Assembly (NCBI RefSeq): GCF_007786445.1
Contig: NZ_VNJI01000045.1
Span: 1 to 63,264 of the forward strand
DNA: 63,264 nucleotides
From: Paenibacillus cremeus
GTDB taxonomy: Bacteria; Bacillota; Bacilli; Paenibacillales; NBRC-103111
Direction: 5' to 3'
Shown: positions 1-7,828 of the stretch, piece after piece
Layout: each line of letters starts with the position of its first letter
Numbering within the stretch: the first letter of the stretch is position 1
Notes under the pieces: model-generated
The model's database searches: none
What the model saw: the letters and a program-made list of their open reading frames with translations, nothing else
Told to the model about the DNA's origin: nothing
Made by a program: the position numbers and the translations under genes

Positions 1-118
1 CCTCAAGATGAGATTTCCCAGTATGTAAGACCCCTTGTAGACGACGAGGTAGATAGGTTCGGGGTGGAAGCGCGGCAACGTGTGGAGCTGACGAATACTA
101 ATCGGTCGAGGGCTTATC
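1..118 (+). rRNA. rrl: 23S ribosomal RNA, 3' end (partial)
   Basis: The first bases match the conserved 3' terminus of bacterial 23S rRNA, including the stretch leading to GGTCGAGGGCTTA near position 116. The gene enters from outside the window, so only about 118 nt are visible. The 3' boundary is placed by analogy with Bacillus 23S rRNA and may be off by a few bases. Confidence 0.95.
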
Positions 119-180
119 CAAAAGATTCAGCGAGCTTTGTTTCGAATCCAGTTTTCAGGGTGCAAATCCTGAACAATCCG

Positions 181-297
181 TTTGGTGATGATGGCGGAAG
201 GGAACCACGCGTACCCATCCCGAACACGACCGTTAAGCCTTCCAGCGTCGATGGTACTTGGACCGCAGGGTCCTGGGAGAGTAGAACGTCGCCAAGC
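181..297 (+). rRNA. rrf: 5S ribosomal RNA
   Basis: About 117 nt with the conserved 5S core (CCCATCCCGAACACG around 217-231) and complementary ends TTGGTGATGATGGCG and CGCCAAGC that form helix I. It follows the 23S 3' end by about 60 nt, the usual spacing of a Bacillota rrn operon. No tRNA gene follows; a terminator comes at once. Confidence 0.95.
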
Positions 298-303
298 AAA
301 TTG

Positions 304-341
304 AAAGAGCCTCATTGGACAAGATCCAATGAGGCTCTTTG
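304..341. terminator. Terminator of the rrn operon, probably bidirectional
   Basis: A perfect 16-bp inverted repeat, AAAGAGCCTCATTGGA / TCCAATGAGGCTCTTT, with a 5-nt loop. T-rich (or A-rich on the other strand) flanks let it work both for the rrn operon and for the converging HD-GYP gene, whose restored stop codon lies at 342-344. Confidence 0.88.
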
Positions 342-1302
342 CTATCTTACAACGTCGAGCTGCCAATCGGCATGGATTTGAAATATGAAGATGACGCCGG
401 AATGAACCATACGCACCATGGGGGTGTGCAGAGCGTCCGTGAGTTAAAAGCACAATGGCTTCCTCGACTTGATTCACTTGCACCTTGGTGCCAGGCAAAG
501 AGGCAAGGGCGCTCGAGAGTAAGGTATGAACCACTCGACTCGTGAAATACTTGTCGGAGTAGGAGCAGACAATATCCAGAGCTCCCATATTCATTGAATC
601 ACAGGTTTCGTTTAAGTGATCGAATAGATTGGAAAGGCCGCAAATTTGAGATAGCTCAAGCACGGCAGTATCGCGGCTTCCGTTGGGAAGGCCGAGGCCG
701 TTTAGCAGCTCATGAGTTAGCGCTGATAGCGTGCTGATCTCTGGATGGTCTTTTACAAATTGATAACCGGCGGCTGCATGACTGCGAACATCCGTCGTAA
801 GTTTCTTCCCTATATCGTGCAGCATACAGCCGACACCCAGCATATAGAGCTGATTATTGGTCAGCTTCAAGGATACTCCCATTTGGAGGGCCCATAGTGT
901 TACGTTGACCACGTGAGCATAAGGCTGCAGAACCCGAGGCACAGAGCTTGTGGGAAGAGGAATCAGCAGAGAATGACTCCATATTTTTCTAAGCATGCCA
1001 ATGAGGGGCAAGAATACGGCTTCGGGATCCAGATGATGTGAACGGGCATTTTCATAGATGCCTTGAGCCTGCAGCACCCAAGAGATCCACTCTTCGGAGG
1101 GAACCAGTTCCGGTAACAAAATTTCAGTGGTGTTGTGGTCATAGACAACGGTTTTGTGAATCTCATGAGCCTGCAGTTCGGCAATCAGCTGACCGGTAAG
1201 CTGAGCTCCAGTATCGTAAAGAAGATGCCCGAATTCATCGTAGATGGGACGAGCGGTAAAGCTTTGTCCGGGAATAAGATGGTTGACGTAAGCGATGTGC
1301 AT
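342..1302 (-). pseudogene. HD-GYP-type phosphohydrolase, frameshifted near its C-terminus
   Basis: Relative of c-di-GMP phosphodiesterases. The HD pair (LHDIGKK) lies at residues 162-163 and a second His (SHAAAGY) at about 175. The diagnostic HHExxDGxGYP stretch is degenerate: it reads HELLNGLGLP at residues 197-206, so activity is doubtful. The start is ATG 1302, preceded 8 nt upstream by AGGAG; the GTG at 1311 overlaps the Shine-Dalgarno. As written the frame runs on through the terminator and antisense through the 5S rRNA to 127. If one base is removed from the G5 run at 420-424 the protein ends ...IFQIHADWQLDVVR with a stop at 342-344, exactly beside the terminator. That is the likely native end. 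The change could be a real mutation, slippage variation or a base-call error. Confidence 0.75.
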
Positions 1303-1315
1303 GGTTTCCACTCCT

Positions 1316-3164
1316 CTATGTAGGACTTAAAAAGTTGCTTTGAACCGCAAGCTGATCCTCCGATAATGGCTTGCTCATTAAATAACCTTGAGCGAAATCA
1401 CATCCCCATTGCTTCAGATGATAAAGCTGGTGGTAGGACTCTAATCCTTCGGCGATCACAAGATAACCCAGCTGCTTGAGCAAGTTAATGATGGAGGCAG
1501 TGATTTGATGCTCGGATACAATAGCAATTTCATCAGCAAAGCTCTTGTCGATCTTGATGATGTGAAAAGGAAGCCGCTTTAACAAATTCAGCGAGAATAC
1601 CCGGTGCCAAAATTATCGAGTGCCAGCTTTACGCCTGAGCTTTGCAGCCGGTGGAGCTGATTCTCGTCTTGCTCGAACGAATCCATGAGCGAATGCTCGG
1701 TAATTTCCAGCTCCAAGACTTGCGGCTGTATCGACGAGGATGCAAGAATGTTACGGACATCGTAAGGAAAATCCTTTTTGACGAGCTGAACGGCTGAAAT
1801 ATTCACGGTGAGCACAGCTCCTGGAAACGAATGTAGCAATCGCTTATATGTATCACAAGCCTGCTTCATCACCCACTGTCCAATCGGGACGATCACGGTT
1901 TCTTCTGCAAGGGGAATAAAGTCAGCCGAAGCAATGGCACCGAATTCCGGATGGTTCCAGCGCAGCAGTGTCTCAAATCCGCGAACCGCTCCCGTTTGCA
2001 AGTTGAATTGCGGCTGGTAAAGCACGTGCAGCTCATCGCGATCCAGTGTCAACCATAGTGCCTCTCGCAGCTTCGTTCGCAGTCGGGGCTCCGAGCCGGC
2101 TTGATCGCTATAGGATTCAGTCCGGTGAACCTCCTGTTCCTTGGTCTGGCGAAGGGCATTCTCCGCTTGCTGAACCAGTGAATCCACGGATTGGTTGTTT
2201 CCGATATACTCTGACACCGCGATACTGATAGAGATGTACACCTGAACGTCTTGGATGCTGAAGGGCTTCGATAAGGTAGCGTAAATTTTTTGCAGCAGGG
2301 CGGCATGCTGTTCGGACCCCGGATTAGCTGGGCAGCTTAGCAGAAATTTGTTTTCGTTAATTCGCCCGATAAACCCATCCTGAGGGAGCAGACCCATTAA
2401 GCGAATACATACCTCGGCTAGAAGCGATTCCCCGAAAGCAGCAATGTGCATTTAGTTATCGATGGTTAATAGAATGATTGACGCCTGCCGCCGGGCTTGA
2501 ATGATTGTCTTCAAGTGGGATAAAACCATCTGCTGATTAGGGATGTTGGTCATTGGGTCGATTATCTCGCTGCGCTGTTTCTCCCGCTCAAACTGGATGA
2601 AGGAAGTGATCCCAACGGTAGCAAGCGGATAGGCGAGCAGCACTCTGACAACATATAAATTGGCTGTGCCGGTAAAGATGGAGGAAGGCAGATGGGTCCC
2701 CCACAGCAAGCTTTCGAGCCCTACCAGCAGTCCCAAGATTAAAGTGGACAAGTTCCCCGGCGCCTGTTGGTTCGCTTCCTCCAGTAATAGAAAAGGGTAC
2801 CGAATAGTGCGGCGGTTCCAGTGGCTTCAGTCGCAGGCATCATCTCGACACCGTTGCTAAGCAATAGTCCGCAGCCTGTACTGAGCAGCGCAGCGGTTAG
2901 AGAAGGAATCGACCCTCCGAGGGCACCGGCCACCGCTACTACGACGTGATTGATATGGACAATCATGCTGTCGTTCCATTGAACCAGTAGGGGAACAAAA
3001 AGTGCGGCACCTGTACCAAATAGTAAGCCTAGACCAATCTGTTGAATCAAACGGTTGAATCTTTAACTGGTGATATATACATAAACGCGGTTAGCGAGAA
3101 TAATGATAACGGCGAGGTCCGCCACGCTCTTCATCAGATTTACCATCGTGGTCATGACTGACAT
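1316..3164 (-). pseudogene. 5TMR-LYT membrane domain / GGDEF / EAL protein, multiply disrupted
   Basis: Remnant of a membrane-bound c-di-GMP enzyme. Read on the minus strand: a start at ATG 3164 behind GGAGG; a multi-TM N-terminus of 5TM-5TMR_LYT type; a degenerate GGDEF domain (GRINENKFLL where GGDEF would be expected); and an EAL domain whose signature is changed to ETLLRW (family EALLRW), with LEITEH, DNFGTGYS, KIDKSF and AEGLES stretches. Four lesions break it. There is an in-frame TAA at 3063-3065 after the first TM segment, and a frameshift near the C4 run at 2755-2758. A second in-frame TAA lies at 2452-2454 after LLTIDN, and a one-base loss near 1594-1600 splits FGTGYS from SLNLLKRLP. 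Four independent lesions argue for genuine decay. Confidence 0.85.
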
Positions 3165-3224
3165 GGACTTACCTCCAACAACAAGCCAAAAAGTATCTTC
3201 ACATTTTAAGTATGAAGCAAATGT

Positions 3225-4029
3225 TTATGGAAAGCTGACCATCCATGTCTGGTAGTGGTCGTCCGGGGAAGAGAAGAACTCAAAGAAGGACGTCGGCGTG
3301 CTGAACACATGGGGACTGCCGTCAAGCACTCCGATCACTTTTCCGTCGACCAGCTTGCTGGCAATCAGATCCGGACGCATACTGGTCAGAATCTGCGGGA
3401 TGGCGGAAAACGGGCTAGGATGAATATATTGGACGAGGGTGTTGATATCGTAAATGGCATCTATCCGGAGCGACTGGATCATACGGCTAAGATGCTGTAC
3501 ATGATCAGGGTCAGCTAGCCCGTCGATATATAGAAGCATAGATTCGTTCCCGAGTTTTTCCGATGGTTAACGGGATCGTTTTTAGTCGGGCATCCCTTAC
3601 ACGTCTGCGAATTAAAGATAGGTTCGTATCGAGCGATTCCGTGAAGGCATCGTGAGGTCCGCTGATGACGCTTTCCGTTTCCCAGGACTGAATGGCACGG
3701 TACTCCGGCCCGCCGGTATCGTACAAATACGCTTGCCCGTTGAAAAAAATCGCAGCTTCCCCATGCAGAATGCCTTCCACGAGATTGCTCGTGACAAAGA
3801 TGGGCTTGTACTGTGAAAGGGTGAGCAGTGATTCGATCGCGGAGGGCTGCAAGCGGCTGAAGGGCTCCAGCACATCACTTCGCAGCATCTCTTGATCCGT
3901 CAAATGGTCGAAGTAGAGCACATCAATGAGCTGAGCCGGAAACTGCTGATGCACCAGATCAGAGCAATCCTGAAACGCTTGAAGCGTACGCGAAAGCAAT
4001 TCGTTAGTCGCTGCGGCCGTTCCGCTCAT
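3225..4029 (-). pseudogene. GerA-family spore germinant receptor subunit, truncated and frameshifted
   Basis: The N-terminal soluble domain of a GerAA-type subunit. It shows the family pattern AFTESLDTNLSLIRRR, then LLYIDGLAD, then RPDLIASKLVDGKVIGVLDGSP and the TFFEFFSSPDDHYQTW stretch. The start is ATG 4029 with AAGGAG nine bases upstream. A frameshift near 3536-3542 separates IGKTRERI from MLLYIDG. The reading ends at MVSFP, where family members go on into several membrane helices of about 200 residues, which are missing. No gerB or gerC partner follows. It is almost certainly nonfunctional and shows that the ancestor was a spore former. Confidence 0.85.
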
Positions 4030-4139
4030 GTTCAGTGCTCTCCTTGAGTAGGGTAGGAAATCTAACATTTCGCTTGCATTGTCTTATTATGGTTTCATCT
4101 GGGAAAGTTATTCTTTTCTGGCATAGTCGATGAGACAAC

Positions 4140-4175
4140 AAAAAGCACCACATGAGCTGGTCTGCTCATAGGTGC
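4140..4175 (-). terminator. Terminator of the deacetylase gene
   Basis: On the minus strand a hairpin (GCACCTATGAGC against GCTCATGTGGTGC, with a small bulge) is followed by a T5 tract, directly downstream of the deacetylase stop at 4184. Confidence 0.75.
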
Positions 4176-4183
4176 CTCATGCG

Positions 4184-4894
4184 TTATTTTTGGGTCTTGG
4201 TAATCAAATCCGATACGGTGACAAATTCGTAGCCTTGCTTCTTCAGCTCCGGCAAAATGCGCTTCAAGGCTTCAACCGTCTGACTGCAGTCGCCCTCCAG
4301 GTCATGAAAAAGAACGATATCGCCATTGTGAACATTACCCAGCACGGTTTGCACGATTTTATCCGTTCCGGGCTTTCGCCAATCCTTCGTATCCTGATAC
4401 CAGGACCACATGACGACGGTCAGCTTATCTTCCTTCATCGATTTGAGCAGCGCCTCGTTGTAAAATCCGCCCGGGGGACGGAAGACGTGCGGCATTTGCT
4501 CGGTGATATCGAAGATTACTTCCTGTGTCTGGCGAATTTCCTCTACCAATCGCTCCGGCGGGTAATTTTTCAGAAAATGGTGGTCGAACGTATGGTTGGC
4601 GATCTCATGGCCTTCATTCACTTCGCGAATCGCGACCGCAGGGTACATCTTCACCCGCTTGCCTAGCACAAAAAAGGTGGCCTTCGCTTGATATTGCGCT
4701 AGCAGATCCAAGATTTGCGGGGTATAGACCGGGTTCGGGCCGTCATCGAAGGTGAGAGCAATCAGCTTTTGGTCGGTCTGGACGTTCCACACGACCTCAT
4801 CGCTGCCGGCGGGACGCGCCGCGGCACACGTGAAGGCGGCAATGAACAAGCACAAGGAAAGCTTGGCGATTCGGCTGATCATAAAGGGCTTCAA
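4184..4894 (-). CDS. Polysaccharide deacetylase, NodB domain (PdaA/PdaB-like), secreted
   Basis: Predicted to remove acetyl groups from peptidoglycan or another exported glycan. An N-terminal hydrophobic segment (SRIAKLSLCLFIAAFTCAAA) acts as signal or anchor. The NodB domain has the metal/catalytic motifs TFDDGP, HEIANHTFDHH, RPPGG, DTKDW and VLFHD, and at about 236 residues it is a normal single-domain size. The start is uncertain: TTG 4894 lies 6 nt after GAGGTG, ATG 4882 is too far from it, and GTG 4903 overlaps it. Minus-strand monocistronic unit with its own terminator. Given the gerA remnant nearby, a spore-cortex role is possible but is inference. A second deacetylase lies at 37450-38325. 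Confidence 0.9.
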   Translation of the reverse strand: MKPFMISRIAKLSLCLFIAAFTCAAARPAGSDEVVWNVQTDQKLIALTFDDGPNPVYTPQILDLLAQYQAKATFFVLGKRVKMYPAVAIREVNEGHEIANHTFDHHFLKNYPPERLVEEIRQTQEVIFDITEQMPHVFRPPGGFYNEALLKSMKEDKLTVVMWSWYQDTKDWRKPGTDKIVQTVLGNVHNGDIVLFHDLEGDCSQTVEALKRILPELKKQGYEFVTVSDLITKTQK

Positions 4895-4993
4895 GGGCTT
4901 CACCTCTAGTGGAACTAAAGTGAGTAGTCAGGTGGTGATCTTCTTTTGTTAGGTTGGGCCAATCGCCGTAAAGTATGCAGTAGGCTGTAGAGG

Positions 4994-5026
4994 CAAAAAA
5001 AAGCAACCGCTCTTAGGAGCGGCTGC
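4994..5026 (-). terminator. Terminator of the 3D-domain gene
   Basis: On the minus strand, GCAGCCGCTC, a short loop and GAGCGGTTGC form a 10-bp stem (one G-T) followed by a T-rich run of eight. It lies 28 nt after the stop of the 3D gene. Confidence 0.88.
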
Positions 5027-5053
5027 CTGCGGATGAGATTGAGTTAATAAAAT

Positions 5054-5899
5054 TTAGGAACCGATGACGTACACTTTCACTTGCTGTACTCCGAAATCTT
5101 GGGCCTTGGAACGGCTCTCCGGCAGGAAAATATCAATCTTATTGCCTTTAATGGCGCTGCCGGTGTCCGAAGCGATGGCATACATGCCGCCGGTCGGCAA
5201 TCCGTCATACGAGTAGCCTTCCACATAAACCTTGCTTCCAAGCGGGATGACCGAAGGGTCTACAGCGATGGTTCCGAGCGCCAATGGCTGGCCCAGGTAA
5301 TCGATCGCGCCGTAGCCGCCGTTCTCAGCAGGAGAAGCGGTGTAAGCTGTGGCTTTCATGTCCACAATTTTGCTATAGCTTGGAGCAACCACTTTTGGCT
5401 TGTACCAGGCAGGAGCGTGATACTTGCCATCTTCGCCTAGAATCGCGATCCGGTTCGAGTTGTCCCACTGCGTATTAATATTGAACGAATCGGCGATCAA
5501 ACGGAACGGAACGTACACACGGCCGTCAATCAACGAAGCTGAAACAGGGGCGGTTGTTGATTTACCGTTTATGGTAACAGTGTTATCGCCGGTGGTCAGC
5601 GACACGCTTTTGTCATCTTTTTTCAAGGTGACCTTTACTTCCGATCCCGCCGGTTCCCATTGTACTTGATAACCCAGCTTGTCTGCTACGACACGAGCAG
5701 GCACTTGCAGCTTATGATTCTCATCCAAAAAAGGCTGGGCGTCCGGAAATTGCACCAGACTGTCGTTTACTTGCACTTTCACGTCATCTGCAACCTTCTG
5801 AGGCACAGCCACAGCGGCCTGCGCCGGCGTAGACGCCGAAATAACGGTAGGCAGAGCAAACATACATGCGATCAGCATGTTTTTAATATTCAGTTTCAT
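5054..5899 (-). CDS. Secreted 3D-domain protein with copper-amine-oxidase-N-type repeat
   Basis: A 281-residue exported protein. It has a signal peptide (residues 1-29, ending PAQAA), then a copper amine oxidase N-terminal-type domain (about 40-155; LDENHKLQVPARVVADKLGY and INGRVYVPFR-like pattern), then a C-terminal 3D double-psi beta-barrel (about 180-281). The 3D domain carries its three conserved aspartates in AVDPSVIPLG, ASDTGSAI and KIDIF. 3D domains occur in lytic transglycosylases such as YocH and in Rpf-like proteins, so it probably acts on peptidoglycan at the cell surface. The start ATG 5899 is preceded by AGGAGGG. The 185-nt leader holds a c-di-AMP riboswitch, which fits control of wall turnover. 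Confidence 0.92.
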   Translation of the reverse strand: MKLNIKNMLIACMFALPTVISASTPAQAAVAVPQKVADDVKVQVNDSLVQFPDAQPFLDENHKLQVPARVVADKLGYQVQWEPAGSEVKVTLKKDDKSVSLTTGDNTVTINGKSTTAPVSASLIDGRVYVPFRLIADSFNINTQWDNSNRIAILGEDGKYHAPAWYKPKVVAPSYSKIVDMKATAYTASPAENGGYGAIDYLGQPLALGTIAVDPSVIPLGSKVYVEGYSYDGLPTGGMYAIASDTGSAIKGNKIDIFLPESRSKAQDFGVQQVKVYVIGS

Positions 5900-5911
5900 G
5901 GTTTCCCTCCT

Positions 5912-6064
5912 GTGAGGCCTCCGAGGTTAGTTGTCGGGTTCGGGAAGAGGTTTTCCCTAGTTCGCCGTACTGATGTCGCAAGCTGTCTGCAAGAATAGCG
6001 GTCAGCGGCTACACGGCATTACATTCACCCCATGTGATGCGTCCCCCGTACACTACACGAAAAA
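5912..6064 (-). promoter_or_regulatory. ydaO-yuaA (c-di-AMP) riboswitch
   Basis: The leader of the 3D gene carries, in the right order on the minus strand, the conserved blocks of the ydaO class: ACGGGGGACGC (about 6039-6049), TGGGGTGAA (about 6024-6032), CTAGGGAAAACC, and CTTCCCGAACCCGACAAC followed by TAACCTCGGAGGC (5916-5949). It ends just before the AGGAGGG ribosome binding site. The class binds c-di-AMP and commonly turns off cell-wall hydrolase genes. Boundaries are approximate, and I see no clear terminator, so the output mode is unknown. Confidence 0.88.
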
Positions 6065-6090
6065 AATATTGTAGCGATTCGGCTTTTAGT

Positions 6091-6119
6091 AATTTAACAT
6101 ACGACCCTAGTCAGTTCAA
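6091..6119 (-). promoter_or_regulatory. Sigma-A-type promoter of the riboswitch/3D gene
   Basis: On the minus strand, TTGAAC, 17 bp, TAAATT. Transcription would begin near 6084, just upstream of the riboswitch. Between this site and the next gene at 6244 I see no further feature except a weak TACAAT (6179-6184) that could serve the DUF6483 gene. Confidence 0.65.
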
Positions 6120-6243
6120 TGCACAAAATCATCCATTTAACTGGAAAGGGCTTTTTTCTTCCCGGGAAGGAAATGCGATACAATAAAATAGTGTTCGAGC
6201 TGGAGAGGCATTTTAGGTCGGTCGGAAGGGAATGGGGAGCTGC

Positions 6244-6936
6244 ATGTACAGGCGGGATTATTTGTTAAGGCTGATAGAGCAGTCGATGGCCGTGGTGCAA
6301 AAGGTGATGTACGAGGTGAGTCAGCGGCGGCTGGAGGAGGCCATGGCCCTGCTGACGCAAGCGATGAAGCAGCTGCTCGGCGTAGGTTCAAAGCTCGTGC
6401 ATGCGCTGGCGGTAAAGGACCTTATAGCCCTGCTCTCCAGAGATGGTGAAGTAGATCAAGGTAAGGTGCTGGCTTTGGGCGACCTGCTTAATGCTGAAGC
6501 GGCGGTCTGGAAAGAGGCGGGCCAAGAGGTGGCCGCGCGGCAGGCGGCGACGAAATCGGCGGAGCTGCTGCTAACTGCAAGGGAGCTGGACGCGCGCGCG
6601 GAGCTGAAGGACGAGTTTCAATCGCGTGTACAGACGGCACTGGAGATGATTGGCCGATCGCGGATGGAAATCGGACTGATGGAAAAGCTGATCTCTTATT
6701 ATGAAGAAACCGGATGGTTTGCCAGCAGTGAGGATGTGTTATTTCATTTGCTCGATGCGCTGGAGGAAGCGGGGCTGGAGAGCGAACGGATGGAATGGGT
6801 AGAGATCGGTATTCAAATGTACGAGCGATGGCTCCTATTAGATGAAGGAAAATTAGAAAATGGCAATTTTTCGTCGAACGAGGTCGAAACGGCACTGCAG
6901 GAGTTGAAAAATCAGAAACATCTCACTGGAAATTAA
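6244..6936 (+). CDS. DUF6483 family protein
   Basis: A 230-residue soluble, helix-rich, acidic protein beginning MYRRDYLLRLIEQ, the family's typical opening. The remainder looks like tetratricopeptide-style helical pairs (for example EAMALLTQAMKQLLGV and EVAARQAATKSAELLL), but no catalytic motif is visible. The function is unknown. ATG 6244 is chosen to match the family start, with GGGGAG 4-5 nt upstream; an in-frame ATG at 6232 has GAAGGG before it and cannot be excluded. It stands alone on the plus strand. No terminator with a clear T-run follows before the purine control region. Confidence 0.8.
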   Translation: MYRRDYLLRLIEQSMAVVQKVMYEVSQRRLEEAMALLTQAMKQLLGVGSKLVHALAVKDLIALLSRDGEVDQGKVLALGDLLNAEAAVWKEAGQEVAARQAATKSAELLLTARELDARAELKDEFQSRVQTALEMIGRSRMEIGLMEKLISYYEETGWFASSEDVLFHLLDALEEAGLESERMEWVEIGIQMYERWLLLDEGKLENGNFSSNEVETALQELKNQKHLTGN

Positions 6937-6967
6937 CAGGAATTGGCGAATAAAAAGCTTTTAAATG

Positions 6968-7002
6968 CGAACTATTTTTTAGGTCGATTTCGTGAATGTT
7001 CG
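6968..7002 (+). promoter_or_regulatory. Candidate PurR operator: two inverted PurBox-like sites
   Basis: CGAACTAT at 6968-6975 and AATGTTCG (CGAACATT on the other strand) at 6995-7002 face each other just upstream of the -35 hexamer. B. subtilis PurR binds pairs of inverted CGAAC-core boxes upstream of purE. The arms are short, so this stays a candidate. Confidence 0.5.
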
Positions 7003-7012
7003 TCTTTTCCGG

Positions 7013-7042
7013 TTGACATGAGCTATAGATGGCTGTTAAACT
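7013..7042 (+). promoter_or_regulatory. purE: Promoter of the pur operon
   Basis: TTGACA (7013-7018), 17 bp, TTAAAC (7036-7041) with a TG immediately before the -10. It lies about 60 nt upstream of the riboswitch, as expected for its transcript. Confidence 0.6.
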
Positions 7043-7100
7043 TAAAAGGTACTCATGAACGCTTAAAAAAAGGTATTATTTTTCATAGAAAGTCGAATAA

Positions 7101-7168
7101 TCTCGTATAAAGTCGGGAATACGGCCCGAAAGTTTCTACCCAAAAACCATAAATTTTTGGACTACGAG
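7101..7168 (+). promoter_or_regulatory. Purine riboswitch, guanine class
   Basis: A clear purine aptamer. P1 is CTCGTA (7102-7107) with TACGAG (7163-7168), P2 is TCGGG/CCCGA, and P3 is CCAAAAA/TTTTTGG. The conserved core AGTTTCTACC and the CCATAAA loop are present. The discriminating pyrimidine before the closing P1 strand is C (7162, in GGACTACG), which pairs with guanine or hypoxanthine; adenine aptamers have U there. It should repress the pur operon when guanine is plentiful. Confidence 0.95.
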
Positions 7169-7235
7169 TGAACGAGCGAACTGGAAGGTCGGTACTCACG
7201 TGCACGGCCTTTGCTTGCGCTTCGAACATTTAGTC

Positions 7236-7303
7236 GTCCTGTCGATAGACGCATTCCGTATGCGCTATCTGCCGGGCGATTTGTATTTTCAGGGCTTTTT
7301 TTT
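7236..7303 (+). terminator. Possible expression-platform terminator of the purine riboswitch
   Basis: A T8 run at 7296-7303 follows CAGGGC (7290-7295), which can pair with GTCCTG (7236-7241). Inside lies a strong hairpin, GATAG-a-CGCAT / ATGCG-CTATC (7244-7269). The T-tract position before the purE ribosome binding site suits a riboswitch terminator. The pairing is my reading and was not computed. Confidence 0.5.
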
Positions 7304-7342
7304 CAGAAAGCTGGGTGTTACATATCAGGGGAGGTTAGTTCG

Positions 7343-7828
7343 ATGTCCGTACTTGTTGGAGTCATTATGGGAAGCCAGTCCGACTGGGAAACGATGAAGC
7401 ACGCATGCGACATATTGGAGGAGCTGGGCGTACCTTATGAGAAAAAGGTCGTATCCGCCCACCGCACACCGGACCTGATGTTCCAGTATGCGGAGGCGGC
7501 AGCGGAGCGCGGGCTTAAGGTCATTATCGCAGGCGCGGGCGGCGCGGCGCATTTGCCGGGTATGGTGGCGGCAAAGACGATCCTGCCGGTCATCGGTGTG
7601 CCTGTGAAGACATCGACGCTGAACGGACTCGATTCGCTGCTGTCGATCGTTCAAATGCCGGGCGGCATTCCTGTTGCTACAGTGGCAATCGGGCATGCAG
7701 GCGCAACGAACGCGGGCCTCTTGGCCGCACAGCTGCTGGGCGCATTCGATCCAGAGCTGCAGCGCAAGGTGTCAGACCGCCGCGAACGCATCGCACAAAC
7801 CGTCATTGAAAAGAGCGTGCTGGAATGA
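7343..7828 (+). CDS. purE: N5-carboxyaminoimidazole ribonucleotide mutase, catalytic subunit PurE
   Basis: Converts N5-CAIR to CAIR in de novo purine synthesis. The 161-residue class I PurE carries the active-site stretches MGSQSDW (9-15), SAHRTP (39-43, His40) and GAGGAAHLPG (His70). ATG 7343 is chosen because GGGGAGG lies 8 nt upstream and the family starts here; the open frame extends further back only through the leader. It is the first gene of the operon, behind the guanine riboswitch. Its stop overlaps the start of purK by 4 nt, so the two are probably translationally coupled, which suits their sequential reactions. Confidence 0.97.
   Translation: MSVLVGVIMGSQSDWETMKHACDILEELGVPYEKKVVSAHRTPDLMFQYAEAAAERGLKVIIAGAGGAAHLPGMVAAKTILPVIGVPVKTSTLNGLDSLLSIVQMPGGIPVATVAIGHAGATNAGLLAAQLLGAFDPELQRKVSDRRERIAQTVIEKSVLE

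Noticed and set aside
127..341. C-terminal extension of the HD-GYP frame through the terminator and 5S rRNA
   Set aside because: The residues encoded there are antisense to a structural RNA and follow a frameshift; the alternative frame ends naturally at 342.
3063..3164. Stand-alone 33-residue small membrane protein
   Set aside because: It has a good ribosome binding site, but the reading continues in frame after the TAA into the rest of a 5TMR-LYT membrane domain, so it is better read as the broken N-terminus of that gene.
4904..4993. Sigma-G promoter for the deacetylase (GCATA-N17-CAACCTA on the minus strand)
   Set aside because: The -10 half fits poorly; a sporulation role cannot be concluded from this.
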